DNA of 35,211 nt, from NCBI GenBank assembly GCA_009731375.1, contig BJOX01000277.1, positions 534,270 through 569,480 on the forward strand, written 5' to 3'. The stretch comes from Paulinella micropora (lineage: Eukaryota; Cercozoa; Imbricatea; Euglyphida). The translations under genes were made by a program, and so were the position numbers. The notes under the pieces are model-generated. The model was not told the DNA's origin and ran no database searches. It saw only the letters and a list, made by a program, of their open reading frames with translations. The stretch's first letter is position 1. The number at the start of each line of letters is the position of its first letter. Of the stretch, positions 1 through 11,637 are shown piece after piece.

Positions 1-353
1 TGGTTGTTGTTGTTGTTGTTGTTGTCGTTGTTGTCGTTGTTATTGTTATTGTTGTTGTTGTTGTTATTGTTGTTGTTGTTGTTGTTGTTGTTATGGTTGT
101 TGTTATGGTTGTTGTTGTTGTTGTTGTTGTTGTTACTATTATTGTTATTGTTGTTGTTGTCGTTGTTGTCGTTGTTGTTGTTGTTGTTGTTGTTGTCGCT
201 GTTGTTGTTGTTGTTGTTGTTGCTGCTGCTGTTGTTGCTGTTGTTGTTGTTGTTGTTGTTGTTGTTTTTGTCATCGTTATTGTTGTTGTTGTTGTTGTTG
301 TCGTCGTCGTCGTCGTCGTCGTTGTTCTTGTTGTTGTTGTTGTTGTTGTTGTT

Positions 354-384
<31 letters not shown>

Positions 385-411
385 TTATTGTTGTTGTGTT
401 TGTTTCCTTCT
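1..411. repeat. (TTG)n/(TCG)n trinucleotide microsatellite
   Basis: Nearly uninterrupted GTT/TTG triplets with blocks of TCG (about 300-322 and 353-382) and a few TTA and CTG variants. It is open in several frames as poly-Leu, poly-Val or poly-Ser, which is expected of a pure trinucleotide array, so no gene is called. The left end runs off the window. Confidence 0.95.
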
Positions 412-435
412 GTAAAAGAAAACCTGTGACCTGCG

Positions 436-850
436 TGTGTGTGTGTGTGTGTGTGTATGCATGTGTAAACATACATACATACATACATAAATACATACAT
501 ATGTGTTGTGTATAGGTAATTTATGCCCCGTAGAACCACTAAATCATGGTCATGTATCCATACACACATACATGCATGCATGCATGCATACATACATGCA
601 ACAACAACATATATACATACATACATACATACATGCAACAACAACATATATACATACATACATACATACATACATACATACATGCATACATACATACAAC
701 ACACATACATGCATACATGCATACATACATACACACATACATACATACATACATACATACATACATACATGCACATACATAGAGCATAAATACATACATA
801 CATACATCATACATCATACATACAGCATGTTCCCATATTACTATTGACAT

Positions 851-860
<10 letters not shown>
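436..860. repeat. (GT)n followed by (CATA)n tetranucleotide array
   Basis: A short (GT)n run (436-458) leads into a long CATA array with GCATA and CACA variants. A unit containing CAACAACAACATATATACAT occurs twice about 39 bp apart (near 597 and 636), so the array has also grown by duplicating a longer block. A short non-repeat island lies at 503-560. Open frames here are Tyr/Ile/His-Thr repeats and are not genes. Confidence 0.9.
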
Positions 861-890
<30 letters not shown>

Positions 891-909
891 CATACATACA
901 TACATGTAT

Positions 910-993
<84 letters not shown>

Positions 994-1016
994 GTAGGTA
1001 GATGGATGGATGGATG

Positions 1017-1071
<55 letters not shown>

Positions 1072-1072
1072 G

Positions 1073-1147
<75 letters not shown>
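861..1147. repeat. (TA)n and (GATA)n arrays
   Basis: A short (TA)n tract is followed by about 235 bp of almost pure GATA, with a GGTA/GGAT-variant island near 993-1018. The complementary strand is the (TATC)n found again downstream. Confidence 0.95.
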
Positions 1148-1187
1148 GGCTGGGAAAGAAAGAGAGCAACAAAGCTGTCACAGGTAA

Positions 1188-1197
1188 NNNNNNNNNN
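1188..1197. other. Assembly gap, 10 N
   Basis: Ten Ns between a short unique stretch and an (AT)n tract. Ten looks like a placeholder length, so the true distance is unknown. Confidence 0.98.
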
Positions 1198-1223
1198 ATA
1201 TATATATATAATATATATATATA

Positions 1224-1259
1224 GCTTTGTGCTGCATCAATCGTCTGCTATTTACTCTC

Positions 1260-1262
<3 letters not shown>
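1224..1262 (+). repeat. Short dispersed repeat, copy 1
   Basis: About 40 bp reading CTTTGTGCTGCATCAATCG then CTGCTATTTACTC. It matches 6065-6105 with a few substitutions. Both copies sit at an edge between simple repeat and something else, so they may be the end of one dispersed element. Confidence 0.6.
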
Positions 1263-1322
<60 letters not shown>

Positions 1323-1640
1323 GATATATGTGATAGGACTCTGTCTGACCTGTTGTTCTATCTATCTATCTATCTATCTATCTATATCTATCTTCTATCT
1401 ATCTATCTATCTATCTACCTATCTATCTATCTATCTATCTATCTATTTATCTATTTATCTATCTATCTACCTATCTATCTATCTATCTATCCCTCAGCAA
1501 TCCAGTATCTATCTATCAATCTATCTATCTATCAACCTACCTACCTACCTACCTACCTATCTATCTATCTATTCTAATCTAATCTATTCTATCTATTCTA
1601 TCTATTCTATCTATTCTATCTATTCTATCTATCCTATTTG
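1263..1640. repeat. (AT)n, (CTAT)n and (TCTAT)n arrays
   Basis: About 50 bp of pure (AT)n is followed by a degenerate GGACTCTGTCTGACCTG copy of the satellite core (near 1336). Then come (CTAT)n with CTAC blocks and a pentamer TCTAT array near 1572-1635. No gene is seen. Confidence 0.9.
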
Positions 1641-1665
1641 CAACAGGACTGTGTCTGACATGTCG

Positions 1666-1719
<54 letters not shown>

Positions 1720-1755
1720 AAGGAAAAGGACTGTGTCTGACATGTCGCTCATTCC

Positions 1756-2918
<1,163 letters not shown>

Positions 2919-2920
<2 letters not shown>

Positions 2921-2973
2921 GGCTATGTCTGATATGTCGATCATTCCCACAGCAATGTAGTATCTGTCACTTC

Positions 2974-3023
<50 letters not shown>

Positions 3024-3510
3024 TACCTACCTACCTACCTACCTACCTATTATCTATTTATCTATCTGTCTAGGGCTAAGTCTGACATGTCGCTCATTCC
3101 CTCAGCAATGTAGTATCTGTCACTTTATATACATATATATATATATATATAATATATATAATGAGCGACATGTCAGACATAGTCCTAGATAGACAGATAA
3201 ATAGATAATAGGTAGGTAGGTAGGTAGATAGGTATACACATATATATATATATATATATAAATATATATATATATATCTAGGGCTATGTCTGACATGTCG
3301 CTCATTCCCACAGCAATGTAGTATTTGTCACTTCTCTGTATGTATATATATATATATATAATGAGCGACATGTCAGACATAGTCCTAGATAGATACATAA
3401 ATAGATAATAGGTAGGTAGGTAGGTAGGTATACACACACACATATATATATATATAGGGCTATGTCTGATATGTCGATCATTCCCACAGCAATGTAGTAT
3501 CTGTCACTTC

Positions 3511-3560
<50 letters not shown>

Positions 3561-4047
3561 TACCTACCTACCTACCTACCTACCTATTATCTATTTATCT
3601 ATCTGTCTAGGGCTAAGTCTGACATGTCGCTCATTCCCTCAGCAATGTAGTATCTGTCACTTTATATACATATATATATATATATATAATATATATAATG
3701 AGCGACATGTCAGACATAGTCCTAGATAGACAGATAAATAGATAATAGGTAGGTAGGTAGGTAGATAGGTATACACATATATATATATATATATATAAAT
3801 ATATATATATATATCTAGGGCTATGTCTGACATGTCGCTCATTCCCACAGCAATGTAGTATTTGTCACTTCTCTGTATGTATATATATATATATATAATG
3901 AGCGACATGTCAGACATAGTCCTAGATAGATACATAAATAGATAATAGGTAGGTAGGTAGGTAGGTATACACACACACATATATATATATATAGGGCTAT
4001 GTCTGACATGTCGCTCATTCCCACAGCAATGTAGTATCTGTCACTTC

Positions 4048-4080
<33 letters not shown>
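2919..4080. repeat. Higher-order duplication, period 537 bp
   Basis: A second block starting AGGGCTATGTCTGATATGTC at 2919 recurs at 3456. A partial third copy begins at 3993 (offset 537 each time). The first two copies look near-identical; the third diverges after about 90 bp. Confidence 0.85.
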
Positions 4081-4097
<17 letters not shown>

Positions 4098-4164
4098 GAG
4101 CGACATGTCAGACATAGTGCTAGATAGATAGGTAAATAGATAATAGGTAGGTAGGTAGGTAGGT

Positions 4165-4224
<60 letters not shown>

Positions 4225-4296
4225 GTATAGGGCTATGTCTGACATGTCGATCTTTCCCTCAGCAATGTAGTATCTGTCACTTCTCTGTCAAAGGTC

Positions 4297-4328
<32 letters not shown>

Positions 4329-4345
4329 TATATATATGTATACCT

Positions 4346-4469
4346 ACCTACCTACCTATCTACCTATCTATCTATCTATCTATCCATCTATCTATCTATC
4401 TATCTAATCTATCTATCTATATCTATCTACTATCTATCTATCTAGTATCTATCACTTCTCTGTCAAAGG

Positions 4470-4516
<47 letters not shown>

Positions 4517-4562
4517 ATCTATCTATCTATCTATCTAGTATCTGTCACTTCTCTGTCAAAGG

Positions 4563-4608
<46 letters not shown>

Positions 4609-4630
4609 GTATACCTACCTACCTACCTAC

Positions 4631-4665
<35 letters not shown>

Positions 4666-4702
4666 ATCTTTCTATCTATCTGTCTGTCTATCTATCTGTC
4701 TG

Positions 4703-4777
<75 letters not shown>

Positions 4778-4821
4778 GTCTGTCTATCTATATTTAGTAT
4801 CTGTCACTTCTCTGTCAAATG

Positions 4822-4857
<36 letters not shown>

Positions 4858-4874
4858 CCTATCTATCTACCTAC

Positions 4875-4905
<31 letters not shown>

Positions 4906-4966
4906 CCTACCTACCTACCTACCTATCTATCTACCTACCTACCTACCTATCTATCTATCTATCTAC

Positions 4967-5000
<34 letters not shown>
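4346..5000. repeat. (CTAT)n/(CTGT)n/(CTAC)n array with repeated spacer
   Basis: Tetranucleotide array interrupted four times by the same spacer, AGTATCTGTCACTTCTCTGT followed by CAAAGGT or a close variant (near 4268, 4444, 4538 and 4796). The spacer is the 3' part of the satellite unit, so the satellite and the array grade into each other. Confidence 0.9.
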
Positions 5001-5955
5001 CACTCCACGGAGCGAACCAAGGCCACTTGATGTGTCACCCCTCCCTTGGGCTTGGTTTTGTTTGAAATGGGTGCCATCTGTCGACAGACAGAGAATTAGG
5101 GGATGGTGTGGGTGTGCTGGGCCCGTGGTGGGGTGCCTTATGTGTGCCTAGCCATACGCCTATAAGTCACATGCCGAAATAGCGACGGGAAGCACAATCC
5201 TGTTCCCTCAGGGTGCCCTTTCTCGCTTGTTGAGCCCGGAATAAAACCCACAGTGCTCTGTCGGTTTATACTAGACTGTCGAACAGTCTCGAAACTCCAT
5301 CTGCTTACTGGGTCCTCTGTAATGGAGGTGGGAGCTCGTTCTGCAAGGGGCGCTTATGGAACGAGCCCTGGCCCCGCCTGGTACTAGGGAGGTTTGGTAT
5401 CGCCTGTATCAGTCCCTTCCGTGCAAACATCACGGCTTAGCTGGGCATCGGGTTAATACTTTACCCACAGACTTCCTTGGTTGACGAAATCAGAAGCTCC
5501 TTTTTTCTGACATTAGTCGATATCTCATCTATCTATCTATCCTGTGGGGATGTAAGGGGCCAGCTGCTCAGTGTTCTGGCCTAAAACCAAACCCCCTATA
5601 ACGACGTTTTTGTATCCGCCGTTGATCGCACGCAGCGCAGGGCTAACAGACGACCAACCAGGGTTGTGATGCAAAGGGTTGATGAAGTCGAGGTTGTAGA
5701 AGGTAACTCACAACGAACGTGAACTCCCGAAACCTCGGTTTATCGTGTCTTCATCTCCTCATCTCACACGCCCCTGGGGGAGTCGTTTTAGTGGTTATTA
5801 TCGTACAGCTCAAGGGCTCGGCTACCTTTCGGCTTCAACTGGGCACGGGCACCAACCCGAGCGGATGGTTGGTGTGCAGCTTGTGAATTGCTGAGAGTTC
5901 CTGTCCGGGGGTAGTATAGGAGGCATATGGCTTTTTAGCTATGCCACGCCCATAG
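5001..5955. other. Non-repetitive segment of unknown identity
   Basis: About 950 bp of ordinary-complexity sequence with (CTAT)n on both sides and a 16-bp CATCTATCTATCTATC island near 5527 that may divide it into two units. No open frame looks like a gene. It contains a perfect small hairpin (5273-5289; 7-bp arms AGACTGT/ACAGTCT around CGA). It ends AGATTAAACATATTAAACAT and passes straight into (ATCT)n. An end that merges into a simple repeat is typical of a 5'-truncated non-LTR retrotransposon with a short-repeat tail, but no coding domain is visible, so this is only a guess. Confidence 0.4.
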
Positions 5956-6064
5956 ATTAAACATATTAAACATATCTATCTATCTATCTATCTATCTATC
6001 CATCTATCTATCTAACTATCTATGTATCTATCTATCTATCTATCTACCTACCTACCTACCTACC
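5956..6064. repeat. (CTAT)n/(CTAC)n array
   Basis: Simple tetranucleotide repeat closing the 5001-5955 segment, with a terminal CTAC block. Confidence 0.9.
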
Positions 6065-6105
6065 TAGCCTTGTGCTGCATTAATCGCCTGCTATTTGCTT
6101 CCTAT
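6065..6105 (+). repeat. Short dispersed repeat, copy 2
   Basis: CCTTGTGCTGCATTAATCGC then CTGCTATTTGCTTCC, a near match to 1224-1262. Confidence 0.6.
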
Positions 6106-6120
6106 TTGTACTCCTTCCGT

Positions 6121-6420
<300 letters not shown>

Positions 6421-6836
6421 ACTATACTATATCTGAGGCGTACTGATGCAGCTAATGGCATATCCTCAACGGACATAAGCCTCCAATACCCTTGTTCGAG
6501 GTCCTCCACCCCCCCGTGTCAGTCTCTCGCCTGATGATCGGGGCCACCGATGGAGCTCCTGAGGGCAAGACTGCACTAAGCCGAGGTTATTCCGCAGTCC
6601 CAGCAACCTCTTGCAAGACGTCACCGAATGTGCAAGTGCATACACCAAGCGCGGTTGCTAGAGCTGCCTCGAAACCCCACCCATAACAATCTGGTGTCTG
6701 CTGGGTCCTGGGCTATCAACCAGCATATGCGGAGTTTAAGATCTTTTACGCGCGCAACGACCCTCCTCCCCAGCATCTACCACCAAAGGGTTATGAGTTG
6801 GCGTCACAGTTTAACGCCTTGAGGCCATTGGGCTGA
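6421..6836 (-). mobile_element. Family B retroelement, copy 1 (5'-truncated)
   Basis: About 416 bp closely matching 26306-26722, 26914-27327 and 27450-27763. All four copies share the same left boundary (TATATCTGAGGCGTACTGAT) next to (AAT)n, while the right boundary varies. Read on the - strand, that is a constant 3' end with an (ATT)n tail and variable 5' truncation, as expected of a SINE or a LINE 3' end. Small open frames exist on both strands but none shows a domain I recognise. This copy stops at GGCCATTGGGCTGAATAATA and lacks the extra 70 bp seen in copies 2 and 3. Confidence 0.75.
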
Positions 6837-6982
6837 ATAATAATAGTAATAATAAATCCTTGTCTTACAGGGTTACTTTATCTCCTGTATCATTGTCTTC
6901 TATGTCCTTCCATTTTCTTTCCCTTTCTTTCTTTCTTTCTTTCTTTCTTTGTTTTCTTTTTTCATTTTTTTTTTTTTTTTCA
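6837..6982. repeat. (AAT)n remnant, TTTC repeat and poly-T
   Basis: Short AAT/AGT stretch, about 40 bp of unique sequence, then (TTTC)n and a poly-T run that ends at the left arm of the foldback element. Confidence 0.8.
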
Positions 6983-7189
6983 ATCGGTCACCGCCACGAA
7001 ATGTGGTCAGGTCACCGATAAAATCTATGCGACGCGCCAAATTTAGCGTCTTTTGCGGGTTGTTCGCCGGCCCGGCTCGCCGCCGCAAGACATGTCGAAT
7101 TTGTGGCTTTCCGGCATAATATTACGTATTTTCCGGCAGGATTGCTTAGCTGTTGCATCAACTGGCCCGGCGAACCCGCAACAGACGTT

Positions 7190-7424
7190 AAGACGCGTTC
7201 TACACCACCCAGATTTTCCCGGTTGTTGTGTCAATTTCTGGGTGTTTGCTTTCCTGAAAAGCCTGGCCTGTGGTGCCACTTGACCCATAAATGCTTCCCT
7301 GAAAAGCCTGGCCTGTGGTGCCACTTGACCCAGAAATGCTTCCCTGAAAAGCCTGGTCTGTGGTGCCACTGACCCAGAAATCAACCCAAAAACCGGGAAA
7401 TCTGGGTGGTGTAGAACGCGCCTT
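7190..7424. mobile_element. Nested MITE-like element with 45-bp internal tandem repeats
   Basis: Terminal inverted repeats of about 34 bp: left 7190-7224 (AAGACGCGTTCTACACCACC...) and right 7391-7424 (...GTGGTGTAGAACGCGCCTT), differing by one substitution and one indel. Between them are three head-to-tail 45-bp units (7247, 7292 and 7337) containing CCTGAAAAGCCTGGCCTGTG. The element lies inside the foldback element, next to its left arm. No coding potential is recognised. Confidence 0.7.
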
Positions 7425-7454
7425 AGTAAATTTATAGATTTGCCGCAGAATGTA

Positions 7455-7458
<4 letters not shown>

Positions 7459-7526
<68 letters not shown>

Positions 7527-7567
7527 GGGTTTTTTTTTTTTTTTTTTAAAATTTTTTNNNNNNNNNN
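7459..7567. repeat. Poly-T tract and assembly gap
   Basis: About 66 T residues, GGGG, more T, then ten Ns at 7558-7567. The homopolymer probably broke the assembly. Confidence 0.9.
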
Positions 7568-7709
7568 TTTTGTTGTTGTTGTTGTTGTTGTTGTTCTTGT
7601 TCTTGTTGTTGTTGCAGGATTGCTCAGTTGTTGTATCAAATGCTTGCATTTGTTGTTGTTGTTGTTGTTGTTGCAGGATTGCTCAGTTGTTGTATCAAAT
7701 GCTTGCATG
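7568..7709 (+). repeat. (GTT)n with a duplicated 36-bp block
   Basis: Two copies of GCAGGATTGCTCAGTTGTTG followed by TATCAAATGCTTGCAT (starting 7614 and 7673, period 59) are separated by (GTT)n. A diverged copy (GCAGGATTGCTTAGCTGTTG) lies at 7136 just inside the left foldback arm. Confidence 0.8.
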
Positions 7710-7900
7710 GGGGACACGCACAGCACATGGAAGCCTGGTACGTAGATCACACACTAGTATATTATGCGGCTAGCAACAAATTTGACGTGTTTTGCGGCCG
7801 AGCCGGGCCGGGCCGGCGAGCTCGCAAAACAAGTCAAATTTGGCGCGCCGCATATTTAGTTTTATCGGTAGTTTGACCTCATTTTGTGGAGGTGACTGAT

Positions 7901-8289
7901 AAAAACATCGCTCTCTCTCTCTCTCTCTCTCTTTTTCTCTCCTTTTTTTTCCCCCTCATTTTTTCTCTCTGCTTTCTCTTTCTTTTTCTTCTTGTTGCTG
8001 CTTCTGTTTGTTTTAATGTTATCGTTGTTCTTATTGTTGTTTTGTTGTTGTTCTTATTGTTGTTTTCGCTGCTGCTGCTGCAGCAGCAGCTGTTGTTGTT
8101 GTTGCTGCTGCTGTTATTGCTGCTGCTCCTGTTGTTGCTGCTGTTGTCGTTATTGTTGTTGTCGTTGTTGTTGTTGTTATTATTGTTATCGCTATTGTCC
8201 TTTCGTTCTTTTCGTTGCTTGGTTATACGTTCTATCTTGCTGTATTGTGTATGCGTTATCGACGTTGCCGGTGCGTTCCTTCTTCTTCT

Positions 8290-8320
<31 letters not shown>

Positions 8321-8625
8321 TCTTCCTTCTTCTTCTTCTTCTTCTTCTTCTTCTTCTTCTTCTTCTTCTTCATCATCATCATCTTCCTTCTTCCTTCTTC
8401 CTTCTTCCTTCCTCCTTCCTCCTTCCTTCCTCCTTCCTCCTTCCTCCTTCTTCCTTCTTCCTTCTTCCTTCCTCCTTCTTCCTTCTTCCTTCTTCCTTCC
8501 TCCTTCCTCCTTCTTCCTTCCTCCTTCCTCCTTCCTTCTTCCTTCTTCCTTCTTCCTCCCTCCTTCCTCCTTCCTCCTTCCTTCTTCCTTCTTCCTTCTT
8601 CTTCTTCTTCTTCTTCTTGTCTGCC
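7901..8625. repeat. Polypyrimidine tract with (GTT)n/(GCT)n island
   Basis: (CT)n at 7911-7935 and T/C-rich sequence to 7990 are followed by (GTT)n/(GCT)n to about 8200. A short complex stretch (8205-8275) precedes (TTC)n and TTCC/TTCCTCC repeats to 8617. The last 340 bp are almost pure pyrimidine on the + strand, a classic triplex (H-DNA) forming composition. All open frames are repeat translations. Confidence 0.9.
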
Positions 8626-8635
8626 AGAGTAGACA

Positions 8636-8677
8636 ATCTATTTACCTATCTACCTATCTATCTATCTGCCTACCTAC

Positions 8678-8714
<37 letters not shown>

Positions 8715-8790
8715 AACCTACCTACCTACCTCCCTACCTGTCTCTATCTATCTATCTATCTATCTAACTATCTATCTATCTATCTATCTA
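8636..8790. repeat. (CTAT)n/(CTAC)n array
   Basis: Tetranucleotide repeat continuing directly into the first unit of the tandem repeat at 8791. Confidence 0.9.
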
Positions 8791-9016
8791 GGTTTCGTGA
8801 GAGTCACACCTGTCCCACGGGCTGTGGTTGCGCCTGCATCTTCTCCGTAAATTGAAGGCCATAAGGTTTCGTGAGAGTCACACCTGTCCCACGGGCTGTG
8901 GTTGCGCCTGCATCTTCTCCGTGAACTGAACCATAAGGTTTCATGAGAGACTGTCACACCTGTCCCACGGGCTGTGGTTGCGCCTGCATCTTCTCCGTGA
9001 AGTAAAGGCCGCCATA
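8791..9016 (+). repeat. Three tandem 72-80 bp units
   Basis: Units begin GGTTTCGTGAGAGTCACACC (8791, 8865) and GGTTTCATGAGAG (8937). All contain TGTCCCACGGGCTGTGGTTG and CGCCTGCATCTTCTCCGT. The third has a 5-bp insertion before CACACC. The units contain a short palindromic stretch, CCCACGGGCTGTGG, but no gene. Confidence 0.85.
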
Positions 9017-9105
9017 AAGTAGGTAGATTACCAACTAGTGCTACCGAAGATAGACTTTCATGACAATACAATAATCGAATGGAAACGGGTAGATATTGAA
9101 TGGTA

Positions 9106-9319
9106 TTACTGTGGACATTCAAGTGGCAAAACATTCAAACTTTGACCTCATCTTTCTCGATCAATATTTGAGATACGGAAATGCAGCGCACACCGTTGGA
9201 AAGCTCTTTTCCTAAGTTTTCCACTGCTGGCTTCAGATTTGTCGTATCACTTAAATTGACTGAGAACGATGATATCAAAGTTGGATAGTTCAAACTTGCC
9301 ACTTGAATGTCCACAGTAA
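9106..9319. mobile_element. MITE with 24-bp perfect terminal inverted repeats
   Basis: Left end 9106-9129 begins TTACTGTGGACATTCAAGTG. Right end 9296-9319 is its exact reverse complement over all 24 bp. Just inside, AAACTTTGA is matched by TCAAAGTT. Total length is 214 bp and no transposase is encoded. The outermost flanks are TA-rich (GGTA on the left, ATAGG on the right), which could reflect a TA target, but no clean duplication is visible. Confidence 0.8.
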
Positions 9320-9699
9320 ATAGGTATTGATAGACGGAACAATAAATGGACCTCTGATGTGGGCAGATATACACACTCGGTCCACATCAGCGGATTGGTA
9401 TTAATTATTCCGTTTGGTGATCTAGCCGCATGACCCTGCTAAATACATGTAATATTAATACTAGTTGGTATATATTCTATTACCTAACAGGTCAGTGCAA
9501 GGTCCGTCATTGATTTCCTTTTACCTGTTTGGATTACATGCAGTGATCATGAGGTTACATACTCTTATTGAGGTATTACGTTTAACTTGAGACTTTATCT
9601 GTTTGTTTGTGCTTGGCTTTAAAGATAAGCAGGTGGAATACTGCGTGCATTTACATTTGGTAATTATCATAGTAATCTAAATCTTAGTGGGGGGGGGGG
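9320..9699. other. Unassigned intergenic sequence
   Basis: About 380 bp of AT-rich sequence with no convincing open frame or repeat, ending in a poly-G run against the N gap. Confidence 0.6.
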
Positions 9700-9709
9700 N
9701 NNNNNNNNN
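9700..9709. other. Assembly gap, 10 N
   Basis: Ten Ns directly after a poly-G run. Confidence 0.98.
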
Positions 9710-10430
9710 GTACTTGAAGTATTCAGAAGCAAGTAAGAGTTGTCAGCCCTCACCCGCCTACGCGTGTGGGATAACCTCAAGGTGAGAGTGGGCGAATCAG
9801 AGAACCGACCCGTCACACAAGGCACTTGTGATGATGTTAGCGGTGGTGCTGACTCTGAGTCTTTACTCTTCTCCTCTGCGTCGTGCTGCGTCTTTGCTGA
9901 GATGTCCTAGGCCCTAATTAAGGGGGAGCAATTGACAAATTAATTAAATCCTAGTCCACTACTACATCATACACGTATACTCACGTATTCACAGAGACAT
10001 ACAAATCCACCACCACAGCTGCAGCGCTCCCGTTCCGAGAACATCAACTGCTACAGTAATGGGAAGCGCATCTCCTTACGGCAGGACCCCAAACACATTT
10101 CCAGCACACCCCACCTTGGAAAGACAATCTCGTGCAGTACACATCACAGTGTGTTACAGAACCCGGACGCGACTCATACCGACGTACCAACGATTTTAGC
10201 TTCTTCACGCGAACACACTGGGCAGCCCACTGCTCCTTGGATATTCCGCGTCCAAGACACACTGAGACAATCTGTGACTTGTCTATAGCACAGGAACCCT
10301 CCTGCATCGTGAATCTCCTCCACGAACTTGGAGGGACCGACTCCACCGCCACTCCGCTTGATTGCTTCCTGCATTTGCAAGCCAGCCCCTCTGACCCAAA
10401 CGGAATCATACAACTCCTAGACACTGAAAC
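9710..10430 (+). pseudogene. N-terminal part of the RNase H/RT/REL non-LTR element, interrupted
   Basis: The frame through 10132-10430 is open from 10060 and has the C-rich, Pro/Thr/His-rich composition of the RNase H-RT region beyond 21.1 kb. If the LTR retrotransposon and one AAAC are mentally removed, this frame runs into the RNase H frame at 21116 without a shift, which is the main reason to assign it. It shows no recognised domain (an N-terminal region of unknown role). An ATG at 10059 opens a different frame that soon stops, so the true start is unclear and probably lies further left, possibly near the N gap. The segment 9710-9930 is unassigned. Confidence 0.5.
10427..10430. repeat. Target-site duplication of the Ty3/Gypsy element, left copy (AAAC)
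   Basis: AAAC directly precedes the TGTAATG end of the left LTR. The same AAAC follows the CCTACA end of the right LTR at 21112-21115. A 4-bp duplication is within the range used by Ty3/Gypsy integrases. Confidence 0.8.
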
Positions 10431-10668
10431 TGTAATGCCCCCAACGATAGCTCGTAAAACAGTCGGGAATACAACCAAACACAGTCCTCAAAAGATGAGA
10501 ATGATGTCTCGTTATATTAGCTCAGTGAAGCCAAAAAAAAAACTGCAACAGATCAGGAATAAAATAGCATCAGGTCCAATCCGGACAAATAATACTGAAA
10601 AACAAGCTGGTGCACCTGTCACCAGGAAAAGGTACTTTTTACCGGCTATCCGGAGGGTGATGCCTACA
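10431..10668 (-). repeat. 3' LTR (left on + strand)
   Basis: 238 bp, the same length as the right LTR. Starts TGTAATGCCCCCAACGATAG and ends GGGTGATGCCTACA on the + strand, the same termini as 20874-21111. On the coding strand a TATA-like ATATAACGAG lies mid-LTR, a possible promoter element. Open frames across the LTR exist on both strands and are probably fortuitous. Confidence 0.9.
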
Positions 10669-10682
10669 GTACCCCCTCCCGA
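10669..10682 (-). promoter_or_regulatory. Polypurine tract
   Basis: On the - strand TCGGGAGGGGGTAC lies immediately before the TGTAGGC start of the 3' LTR. This is the expected position and composition for the plus-strand primer. Confidence 0.75.

Positions 10683-11637
<955 letters not shown>

Larger units (their letters stand above)
6983..7900. mobile_element. Foldback-type element with arms of about 140 bp
   Basis: The left arm (about 6983-7125) aligns with the reverse complement of the right arm (about 7759-7900) along its whole length. Shared blocks include ACCGATAAAA, CGCGCCAAATTT, TCGCCGGCCCG and CGCATAATAT; identity is roughly 75-80% by eye. Each arm also contains its own GC-rich hairpin (7038-7102 and 7778-7841) with stems of the AAATTTGACNTGTTTTGCGG type, so the ends are palindromes within a palindrome. 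The interior holds a smaller inverted-repeat element, poly-T, an N gap and a duplicated block. No transposase is visible. The structure fits a non-autonomous foldback or MITE-like transposon. Confidence 0.7.

Noticed and set aside
4-515. Long poly-Leu/poly-Val open frames
   Set aside because: They are translations of (TTG)n in several frames at once; no initiation context or sequence complexity.
6456-6504. Possible A box (TGGCATATCCT) and B box (GTTCGAGGTCC) on the + strand of family B
   Set aside because: The A box misses its last position. The shared (AAT)n boundary and variable opposite end point to the - strand orientation, so the boxes are probably chance.
7043-7750. 235-codon - strand ORF with Lys run and repeated GTTGQAFQ-like units
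   Set aside because: It crosses an N gap and poly-T, and the repeats are the 45-bp tandem units of the nested MITE.
7879-8855. Long Ser/Leu/Cys/Phe frames at 7.9-8.8 kb
   Set aside because: Translations of CTT, GTT and CTAT repeats in all frames.
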